Source: Omphiscola glabra
Lineage: Eukaryota > Mollusca > Gastropoda > Lymnaeidae
Direction: 5' to 3'
Assembly (NCBI GenBank): GCA_964017045.1
Contig: OZ024794.1
Location: forward strand, 20,901,316 to 20,965,315
DNA: 64,000 nt
Shown: positions 24,201-36,200 of the stretch, piece by piece
How the letters are laid out: each line of letters begins with the position of its first letter
Position numbering within the stretch: the first letter of the stretch is position 1
The notes under the pieces: model-generated
Database searches by the model: none
Seen by the model: the letters and a program-made list of their open reading frames with translations, nothing else
What the model was told of the DNA's origin: nothing
Translations under genes and position numbers: made by a program

Positions 24201-27200
24201 GTAATAATGGCCAGGAATCGGAATCGGATCGGGAATCAGGATAATTGGGTAGAATCGGAATCATATCGGAATCGTTAAAAATGTTGGTATCGTCCCATCA
24301 CTACTATTTACACACCTATATCTGATATAGATATCTTTATCTATCTGATATAAATGCATCTGTAGTGACTTATGTACTGCATGGTTAGAGTTTCATCAGT
24401 GATTAGTGTGGTAGCAAGAGTAAATTATCATCTGCAAGAATAGACTATCATAAGCCCAGTGCAGACTTGAGACTTTTCTATATATTTATATTTTCTTTCC
24501 TCTGGGCAACATGTCATAAACCTCAACAATGTGATCCTTCATGGCCTGCCACCCTGAGGTAGAATTCTCAAAACACTGGATGTGAAAGTGCTATGCTGTC
24601 CACTGTTTTTAAAATTTCTGTTTTGTTTCATTACAGCCGACTCCAGTGAAAAGATTTGTCCTGGGCTACACAGGAGCCGTCACAGCTGCTGTGACAATAG
24701 CAGTAAGTATGAATGATACGAAACGGTGAGAACATGTTATAATACGACGATACAGTACTGAAAGACTGATTGCCACCTATTGGTGATGTACGATTGCCAC
24801 CTATTGGTGATGTACGATTGCCACCTATTGGTGATGTACGATTGCCACCAATTGGTGATGTACGATTGCCACCTATTGGTGATGTACGATTGCCACCTAG
24901 GGGTGATGTACGATTGCCACCTATTGGTGATGTACGATTGCCACCTATTGGTGATGTATGATTGCCACCTATTGGTGATGTATGATTGCCACCTATTGGT
25001 GATGTACGATTGCTACTATTGGTGATGTATGATTGCCACCTATTGGTGATGTATGATTGCCACCTATTGGTGATGTACGATTGCCACCTATTGGTGATGT
25101 ACGATTGCCACCTATTGGTGATGTACGATTGCCACCTATTGGTGATGTACGATTGCCACCTATTGGTGATGTACGATTGCCACCTATTGGTGATGTACGA
25201 TTGCCACCTATCGGTTATGTACGATTGCCACCTATCGGTGATGTACGATTGCCACCTATTGGTGATGTACGATTGCCACCTATTGGTGATGTACGATTGC
25301 CACCAATTGGTGATGTACGATTGCCACCTATTGGTGATGTACGATTGCCACCTAGTGGTGATGTACGATTGCCACCTATTGGTGATGTACGATTGCCACC
25401 TATTGGTGATGTATGATTGCCACCTATTGGTGATGTACGATTGCCACCTATTGGTGATGTACGATTGCCACCTATTGGTGATGTACGATTGCCACCTATC
25501 GGTGATGTACGATTGCCACCTATCGGTGATGTACGATTGCCACCTATTGGTGATGTATGATTGCCACCTATTGGTGATGTATGACGTTAGATTTGACACG
25601 ACAGTTCTCCTAGTGTGTAATCAAAGACGTTGCTAAAGCTACACATTGCTTTAAATCTTATTCAAGTTCCTGATTATTAAAGCTTTAAACGGGAATACTA
25701 GTTACTTATTATTTAAGGTTTAGTTAATTTTTCTTTAGCATGCTATTTTAAACAAATTGATCCTGTTTTCATTCTGCGCTAACACATGATTACCTTTAGT
25801 GCAATAAAAATTTATTTATGGTTACCCTAACCATTAAATTTGAACATGTCCACAGGTGGGTTTAAGCACCTTAATCAGGAGAGCCAACAGATTTGGTCAC
25901 ACAACTAAATTGTTAATACAGAGATTTGTTCCTTTCCCAGCCGTAGGTGAGTAGTTGCTCTTGAAAATATTTTGAGATGACTGATCAACTGATTTTCTGA
26001 CTGATGGTTGGCCTCACTAATTTCTTTATAATTTATTTGTTTAAAGAGAATTAGTATACATCCTGTTTTTTCCCTAAAAATAATCTTTTGCTTCAAACTA
26101 ATTCTTTTCAAACACATGCAATCAGTTTCCAGTTTTGTCTACAAAGTCTTAAGAGTCTACCATAATGTATTGATTTTGAATCCACGGAATAACTGTCTGT
26201 ATTCTTGCTAACTCTGTTTGCTGTATTCATCTCAGTCATTTTTCTCTTAAGTATTGAAGCTGTATCTCACCAGTCAACACTTAGGTACTGTGCATTATTT
26301 TCCTCTTTATTTAACTTTCTCTCTATACACCACCAGGCTTGTTGGGTTTATGACCCTACAAATTACCATTTGAAATTTTAGTGAGTTGCTCGGCTTTCAA
26401 TGACTTGGTGAATGACTTGGTCAGTAATTGAGTTTAGGCAAATAAAATGTTAAGAGGTGCACGTTTCTCACAACAAATTTAAAAGTAAATTAAAAAAAAA
26501 ATTTTTTTTTTTTTTTTCTAGCCACTGCCAGCACCTGCAATGTTCTGTTGATGAGAAACAGTGAGCTGTATGAGGGGATAGAAGTTGTTGACAAAAACAA
26601 CAATGTTGTGGGGACCTCCAGAGTTGCTGCCAAGAAGGTATTTAACAGTATTCACTTTAAACTATTTTTTTTTTTTTAAAGGAATTATGAAATTACAAAA
26701 AAATATTTTAATTTATAAAAGCGTTTACTTTGAGAGAGACCTCAATCCTTTTTGTTAGGAGGTGCCATTTGTTTTACAACTTTCATGGCTAGACAACTCT
26801 ACACAGTAAAGCAGTTTTGTATCTAAAATTGTAGTTATTTCCCTTTGGTGCAATACCGTGGCTTCATTGACCAATAAAAATAAACATTTTATTTATTTGA
26901 TAATATTTTTTTGAATCTTCAGTGGCATATGCAAAAGTAATCAACTGATTAATTTGTTAAAAATATTCTCATTAATAATTTTAGTAGTACATTTGGCTTC
27001 AGCATATAATGGTAATGGATGGCATTTTACTTGATGCATCATGATTGCTGGCCCTACACTGACTTTAAATTGAAGATTTCCACATAAACCTATTCATTCC
27101 TTGCTGGCATGTTTGATTAGAAAAAGCCTGGAATTTTTGGACTTATATTTAAAAAAATAGTAATCATTGATTTACAGACCTGTTTACTCTTACGATTTTG

Positions 27201-30200
27201 GCGTACTATGTACGATTTTGTGGTGTATAATTTTTTATACTTTATGTTTATTTTTACTATTAAGATAATGTATTGAACAATTTTGTGATGATATTGTACG
27301 ATTTTAAGAGTTTGAGGGTAAACAGGTCTGGAATTATGATGGGATATGGGAAAACATAAAATAAAGAAATCTGTTACCTTCTGTAGGGATCATGATTACC
27401 ATTTGCCTTTAAGGGATATGAGGTGAGAGGCTGTGGTGGAAGCCTCTGGCCGATGATTCTAGAAACGCAGCCCTGAAAAGGCAACCGTTTCATCCCAGCT
27501 ATTTTGCAAATTTGTTGCGAGGTGGAAACCCACTGTAGAATTCATCTTAGAGGACGTCTGATGCTTCCCCGGGACAGGTGGGGGGAAGAGATATTAGAAT
27601 GTTAATGCACCGTCCCGACCCCTGGGAGAGTGGGCTGCAAAAGCTTTGAACGCAGTGTTTTCGGTCGACCGGACGTCCTGGGCGGGAAGGGCCTCTATCA
27701 GCAAACCCGATCGAGCGGTTGCGGGTGGGAGTGGTCCACGCCCGGGGTGGTCTCTGGCATGCCCCTGCACGGTCCGGCTTCTGGGAGACCTGGTGCCTGG
27801 CTTGAGTGGGGGAGCGCCAGGGAGGGCATAAGGAGCTTAGGCTCGACGGCCCGCTGACGCCATTTCCCAATGAGATGTCACTTTATGTACACATCATTAC
27901 ACAAAATGAAATCAAATATTTTCTGTATGTAATATAAAAAGATGCCAGATTTTTTTAAATCAGTCCTATAAAATACAGAAATAAAATTGTTTTAGTTTAA
28001 AGTCTGAAAATTTAACTGTGTACATGGCATTTCAATCTTATGATTTGTTTGTATGATGTAAAATTATCAAAATAAATTTTTGAAAGCACCAGAAGTTTCT
28101 CAGTAGATGGTTAAATAATTTTAATAAGCAATTTAAAAGAATACAATTTTAAGGCAGTAAGTAACATTATTTTAATTATTATCACTTATTTTACAACTTC
28201 ATTATTTTGTGTCTGATTCTGTTCAAATTTTTAATAGGCATTGAAAGAAACAGCTTTGACCAGGATGTTTCTGCCAGCACCAATTTTGATCATACCTCCA
28301 ATAGTCATGTCTATGTTAGAAAAGTGAGTGCACCTCTATTCTTATATTGTGAATATTATTCAGACTACCGGTACTAGTTTATACAAAAAATATTGTTTGT
28401 CAGTTCTTATGTTTTAATTCATTAAAAAAATTGATAACAAAACTTATTCATGGTGAGCAAGGCTATAAAAATGTTTCATACATCACTAAAGAATACCATT
28501 ATCTACAACAGACCAAAAAATTGACCAAGGTCTAGAAAAATAGTTAATGTTAGGAACAGTGAAATATCAATGGGCTTAAAATAATTCTTTGATTATGATG
28601 CTTCACCTTTACATATCAATCAGTTTAAATATTTCTTATATATAAATACAGGTATTCCAAAAGTCTTAATCTTTTATTTTTAAATGGTTCTATGAAGTTA
28701 ATTAGATATTGAATAAAATAGTGGTATTTCAGTTAAATAGACTACTACTTTAAGGCGTTTGTTCAAAGCTTACCAACTTAAAGACAGATGACTTAAATGT
28801 TTTGTTTCCGCACATTTTTTTTAAAAACATGGACTAAATGTGTTATTTCTAATTTTTATTGTCTGCATTGCTTTTTATTTAATATGACGGCTGGCTGCAT
28901 GTCTCTGGCCATTGAATCAGCTCTTTAAAATAAATCTAGGTGATATTATCATTTCAGAAAAAAATTCCTTATACGAAACCCTCGTCTACACTTGCCTATT
29001 AATGCCGTTGTCTGCACCTTGGCCTTTGGATTTGCCTTACCAGTTGCGATTGCTCTATTTCCACAATATTCAGAGGTAAGCCATTGTTTGCTCTTGCTGT
29101 TTCAAGATTGAATAAAAATTCAAACAATGACTGCCATTGTTATCTCATCTCATGTTGCTATTGATCTTACATCAATATTTTGTATGAGTTTATCTTGTCA
29201 AACTAATGCCAGCACCAAAATGAAATTGGCTTAAATGGCCAACAGTTGTAATTTTATGGGTATTTGCTTTGCTATAGTTTTTCACTCCAAGTTGTACTTT
29301 GGAGGAATTAAACCGTCTATCCCCCACTTCAAGTTGTACTTTGGAGGAATTAAACCGTCTTTCCCCCCTGCTCATTTTCCCCCTGCACTGTCAGCGTACT
29401 GCAATATTCAATCATTTGTTCTTTTAATTGTGTAACTGACTTGATATTCAACTATGACCCACACCTGAGTACTTTTAAAAACAAGACTTTGTTTGAACTG
29501 ATTCATCAACAGGGGGTGTTTTAATTAAACGCCTGATTAATAATTTGAATTATTGGAATTTCAGGTTGTAATAATTTCTTGGACTATCCTCTTATGTTTT
29601 CATGAATTTGTTTTAAATCCTTTTATTTTGTCAAGCCTTTTATTTTGTCAGGCCTTTTATTTTGTCAGGCCTTTTATTTTGTAAAGTCTTCTTTTATTTT
29701 TCTTTGAATATCATTTCCACATCAGCTCTCCTGCTCTCAACTCATTGTTCCCAACCCCTAAAGGTGTCACATAAGAAGAAATATTCAATTTTAATTGGTC
29801 TCTTAATAAAGCTGGACTAGCTTTCCTAATGGAATACATTTAAAAAAAAAAAAAATTATATTAGTTGATGATCACCTTGCTTCTAGGAAAAATGGTCATG
29901 TGTCATTTTAAATCCATGAAATGGGGTCATGTGTTATTTTACATCTATGAAATGGGTGTCACTCTACTTGTATGAAATAAGGTCATGTGTAACTCTAATT
30001 CTTTGAAATAGGGTCGTGACTCAAAAAAAGATTGGGAACCAGTGCAATACAGGGATTATGAAAACTGAAAATTAAATTATTATTATAATTAAACATGAAT
30101 AGAAAGTGTAAGGAAAGATTATTGTATTATAAAATTAACCAATGAAGAAGATGACACAAACATTCTGTAGGAAAATGCAAATTTATCATAATATATATAG

Positions 30201-33200
30201 TTTCAGAGTGTTTAAGCAATGTTTGCATATCTTTGTTGGGGCCAACGTGTCATTAGCAGTATTTAATCCAGCACACTGCCACATGTTCTGCCTTCTATAG
30301 ATACATTAGATACTATGTTTTATTTGCAGACACTACCCAATGATATTTTATTTCAAATTTGGATTCTGATGATCTCTTGTTTCTGTGGATCTCTTGTTTC
30401 CGTGGATCTCTTGTTTCCGTGGATCTCTTGTTTCCGTGGATCTCTTGTTTCTGTGGATCTCTTGTTTCCGTGGATATCTTGTTTCCGTGGATCTCTTGTT
30501 TCCGTGGATGGCTTGTTTCCGTGGATGGCTTGTTTCTGTGGATGGCTTGTTTCTGTGGATGGCTTGTTTCTGTGGATCTCTTGTTTCTGTGGATCACTTG
30601 TTTCTGTGGATCACTTGTTTGTGTGGATTTGTTTCTGTGGATTTGTTTCTGTGGATCACTTGTTTCTGTGGATTTGTTTCTGTGGATCTCTTGTTTCTGT
30701 GGATCACTTGTTTCTCTGGATTTGTTTCTGTGGATCTCTGTACAAGTGCCATGTTTGCATGTGGTGTTGTTTTTTTCTCTTTTATACAGGTGTTAATTTT
30801 TCCATTATTTGAGCAGTCTTCTGGTCAAGAAAGGTGCCAACTTAATTCAATGTAAGAGAGAAAGATACAATGCTGCATAACAAGCAGTGAACTGTTTGCT
30901 ACAGCCTGAACAATTAACTGTTTCCATAGTTGGCTGTGCATTTATTTTTCTTCAAGTGGTTCCAATCCCCCCAAACACAATGTTTTCATTATATGAATAT
31001 GATTTATTTCGCATTGCCATAATTTTTAAAACGTCTTTTTACTGGCGCTTAAAATACAATTGAAAACCAACAGCAACCTGTAAAGTTTTTGGTGTTAAAT
31101 GAATCTTTTTTTTTAAATTAAGAATATTCAATTTAGTGGTGGATTATTCTGGCCGATATGGAATAATTTCGGACAACACGAATCACAAAGCGAGATAAAC
31201 GCTTGTAATCATAAAAGCTTTAGTTAATTGCCGGCACTTAGCAGAGGCTTCATCTTTCTTTCTTTATGACAATAAAAGGTGATCAGGACGCTCGGCTTGC
31301 CTTGCAAAGGAAGAATTTGCAACTCAATCACATGCATTTTTATTTTTAGGCATCTTTTGTGAGCTAGAACAAGTCAGACAAGTTTCAGGAAGAAAATGTC
31401 TTAGTGACAGTGAACTGATCCATTCATTAGAGAGATTTGCCCTCAATCTTTGGGGGGTGGGGGTGGGAGAGGGGGTCTTTTCTAACATTAAAAATATAGA
31501 GAATTGTTTTTTTGGAGGGTAGGAAGGGGAAAGAACCAACTATGTAAAATGGATCTTGTTTAGGAAAGATTATTGTTCTTTCTGTGAAATAAATGATGGT
31601 TTCCATGTATGGTTTGAAACATTTATATCCTGTCCTAATGGGATTCTTTTCATTTCCTGGAGGAGGATGTGTTTTATAACATTTGTATAATTAATCTGTG
31701 GAATGAGGGGAGATAAGGTGTGAAGAGTATTTGTGGAAATCTACAACGGGTTGGATAAATCTAAGAAAAGGGTTGGATAAATCTAAGAAACGGGTTGGAT
31801 AACTCTGAGATATGGAATTTAGTAAAACACAGTAAGGTTAAACCAAAAAATAAGTAACGCAACAAAACAACGAACGTGTCGGCAGGAAGCCTTCATCAGC
31901 AAACAAACAGAAAAACGAAAAAAAAAAAATCAAAAATATAATATAGCACTTAGCTGAGAAGTAGTGTCCATCTGAGATATGGGTTTGATACCTCTAAGAT
32001 AGGGGTTGGAGATACGGTTTGGATAACTCTGAGATACGGGTTGGATTACTCTAAGATAAGACTTCGTGAAGCCTATCATGTATACACTTTCTATAATTTG
32101 ATGCCCTCCATAATTTAAATAATGCGCCCCCCCCCCCCCCCGAAAAAAAAAAAAAACTGGATGCAATATTTTCCATGCCACTTTTCTGTAATGTGATCTC
32201 CTCCAATGACACAAAACACTTTTCTGTAATGTGATCTCCTCCAATGACACTAAACACTTTTCTGTAATGTGATCTCCTCCAATGACACTAGACACTGTTC
32301 TGTAATGTGATCTCCTCCAATGACATTAGACACTTTTCTGTAATGTGATCTCCTCCAATGACACTAAACACTTTTCTGTAATGTGATCTCCTCCAATGAC
32401 ACTAGACACTTTTCTGTAATGTGATCTCCTCCAATGACACTAAACACTTTTCTGTAATGTGATCTCCTCCAATGACACTAAACACTTTTCTGTAATGTGA
32501 TCTCCTCCAATGACACTAAACACTTTTCTGTAATGTGATCTCCTCCAATGACACTAGACACTGTTCTGTAATGTGATCTCCTCCAATGACACTAAACACT
32601 TTCTGTAATGTGATCTCCTCCAATGACACTAAACACTTTTCTGTAATGTGATCTCCTCCAATGACACTAGACACTTTTCTGTAATGTGATCTCCTCCACT
32701 GACACTAGACACTTTTCTGTAATGTGATCTCCTCCAATGACACTAAACACTTTTCTGTAATGTGATCTCCTCCAATGACACTAGACACTTTTCTGTAATG
32801 TGATCTCCTCCAATGACACTAGACACTGTTCTGTAATGTGATCTCCTCCAATGACACTAAACACTTTTCTGTAATGTGATCTCCTCCAATGACACTAGAC
32901 ACTTTTCTGTAATGTGATCTCCTCCAATGACACTAAACACTTTTCTGTAATGTGATCTCCTCCAATGACACTAAACACTTTTCTGTAATGTGATCTCCTC
33001 CAATGACACTAAACACTTTTCTGTAATGTGATCTCCTCCAATGACACTAAACACTTTTCTGTAATGTGATCTCCTCCAATGACACTAAACACTTTTCTGT
33101 AATGTGATCTCCTCCAATGACACTAGACACTTTTCTGTAATGTGATCTCCTCCACTGACACTAGACACTTTTCTGTAATGTGATCTCCTCCAATGACACT

Positions 33201-36200
33201 AGACACTGTTCTGTAATGTGATCTCCTCCAATGACACTAAACACTTTTCTGTAATGTGATCTCCTCCAATGACACTAAAAGTGATCTTGTGGAAATCTGC
33301 ACCAGTCTGATAGCAAACCAGATCCCAGTTGGCAAAAAGGTGAAAACAATGCTACCATAATGAATACATAAACACCTGTCCTTGCTGTGATGTCTTAGTT
33401 AAAGTTTTTAAAAAAAAATATGTTTCTCTCCTTCATCTCAAATTTCATATTTCTTTATGCTGTCCAAATATATAGTTTTGATACTTTTATTAGTTGTTGA
33501 CCTAGATTTCTGGGCCCGGGCTATTGAAATGCATAATTACGTCATTAAAGTTAAAGTTCCTTGAACCAATTAATCTCAGATGCAAATCTTGCGCACGATT
33601 GTATTGACATATCATGTACACCTTCCCGTTGGTTATTCTTTGCCTCTGTTACTCTGTTACTCCGTTCTGAACGGGACGTTATAGTATTGTGTAATGGGAA
33701 GCAAAGTTCTTCTCTGAGTGTATCATTTTTGTTTTGATTAAGCTGTGTAAGCTCTGAAATTTCAGCTGCACTATTACTTGAAATATCTCAAGTGGAGTCA
33801 CACGTAGAAGGTCGTCTCTAAAAGCGCGAGAAGTTGATTGCTGTAATAACTAACTGCAGACGACTCTCTCCGCATTCAGTGCTGTGCCGGTTGGGCAGAT
33901 AAGACAGCAGTGTTGCTTTTAAGAGTGCCACACACAAGAGAGCAATACAACCATCGTTAGCTTGTCAGGAACAGGCGAGACGAGAGCGAGGCTTGATGAG
34001 CGCCATGATTGACGCCATTGTTTTTGGGGTGCCCACCCCCCCCTCCTCTTTGTAATGATGCACCCACGATAAACTGGGTTTTATGACCTTGTTGTGGGGG
34101 GGGGGGGGCGATTTGAAATATCTCAACAAGTCTCCTGTGGTGGGGGGACCCGGGATTGCAGCCTGGCTTGATGTCGACTGGAGGGCTCTTTGAGACCGGG
34201 AGCCTGCTTACAGCTTTCTTAACGTGGGTCACTTAGTTTGTCTTGTTAATAGATGATGGGAACGAAAGCGCCAGTGATGGCATTCCGGTGGCGAAGTCTA
34301 TAGAGATGATAAGGGAGCAAAAGTCATGGAAATGATGCACAAGAGGGACTCGACAGTAAGGCAAAGTTTAAAATATTCGCTTGCTGGTCAACCTTAATGG
34401 CTGGAGTTATATAAAGTGAAACGAAATCTTGTTTACTATCTACACAATCTATCGGATAATTTATTCTTGCTGAACATTACACCGCCCCTCACCCAAAAAA
34501 ATAATAATAAATATATTATTAAAAAATTGTTAAATAATTGATAAATCACTTTGAGTTTCAATGTTTCTCACACTGTCTACACCTCTGTTGTCCCCCCCCC
34601 CAACTGTCTACACCTCTGTTCATGCCACCCTAACTGTCTACGCCTCTGTTGTTGCCCCCCAACTGTCTACACCTCTGTTGTCCCCCCAACTGTCTACACC
34701 TCTGTTGATGGCCCCCCCCCCATCTGTCTACACCTCTGTTGTTGCCCCCCAACTGTCTACACCTCTGTTGTTGCCCCCCCCACTGTCTACACCTCTTTTG
34801 TTGCCCCCTCCCCTTTCAAACTCGTACCTCGGTGTTAGTTATTTATAATATTTGATTATGTATCGGTTTCCCAGGGGTCTCCTAAGACCATCGGAAAACA
34901 CATATACTCTACAGTTAAGAAGTAGCAATGAAAATATTTTTGTGTTTGGGGGTCGCACGACATGAGGAACTGTATTAAAGGGTCGCGGCATTAGGAAGGT
35001 TGAGAACCAATGCCTAAAGCAGTATGACCACGGTGATGTTGGGTGCAGGCCGCGGTGTTTATTGCATGATGAACATGGCGGGATGAGTTCCACGTGTGTG
35101 ATGAACGTAGCCGCAGATAGCACAGGGTTCACCACCGGTCATGTCTTATTTGCCCTGCCCCCCCCCCCCATCCCGCCCTTGATGTTGTAGCTGTACACCT
35201 CGATAAACAGGGAGGTCATTGGCGTGGTTGATTTTTAGCATGGAAACTAGGAGTGGACATTGGTGTGGTTGATTTTAGCATGGATACTGGGAGTGGACAT
35301 TGGCTTGGTTGATTTTAGCATGGATACTGGGAGTGGACATTGGTGTGGTTGATTTTAGCATGGATACTGGGAGTGGACATTGGTGTGGTTGATTTTAGCA
35401 TGGATACTGGGAGTGGACATTGGTGTGGTTGATTTTAGCATGGATACTGGGAGTGGACATTGGTGTGGTTGATTTTAGCATGGATACTGGGAGTGGACAT
35501 TGGTGTGGTTGATTTTAGCATGGATACTAGGAGTGGACATTGGCGTGGTTGATTTTAGCAAGGATACTGGGAGTGGACATTGGTGTGGTTGATTTTAGCA
35601 AGGATACTAGGAGTGGACATTGGCGTGGTTGATTTTAGCATGGATACTGGGAGTGGACATTGGTGTGGTTGATTTTAGCATGGATACTAGGAGTGGACAT
35701 TGGTGTGGTTGATTTTAGCATGGATACTGGGAGTGGACATTGGTGTGGTTGATTTTAGCATGGATACTAGAATTGGACATTGGTGTGGTTGATTGTAGCA
35801 TGGATACTGGGAGTGGACATTGGCGTGGTTGATTTTAGCATGGATACTGGGAGTGGACATTGGTGTGGTTGATTTTAGCATGGATACTGGGAGTGGACAT
35901 TGGTGTGGTTGATTTTAGCATGGATACTGGGAGTGGACATTGGCTTGGTTGATTTTAGCATGGATACTAGGAGTGGACATTGGTGTGGTTGATTTTAGCA
36001 TGGATACTGGGAGTGGACATTGGTGTGGTTGGGGCGCTACAAACGTTAATACCAAGAACCGGGAACTAACTTTTTTCCTTTGTCGGTTTCAATTGTTCGA
36101 TGTTTTGCGCCTATCTGGGCACAGTCTTAAAGATGCGCAGCGTGTTGGTGAACCTCCACTGGACTTTGCCGTCTCTACTGTCCAGACTTCTGTAGGCTTG

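Noticed and set aside
24631..25636. 322-codon minus and 216-codon plus frames
   Set aside because: They are products of the 24-bp array in SFXN5 intron 7; the minus frame overlaps the antisense of exon 7.
29735..30045. Possible hAT element (TTCCCAACCCCT ... GATTGGGAACCAGTG)
   Set aside because: The two ends look partly inverted, but the left end is weak and there is no 8-bp duplication; left unannotated.
34560..36034. CRISPR-like appearance of regular repeats
   Set aside because: Units are contiguous tandem copies without unique spacers, in a eukaryotic intron.
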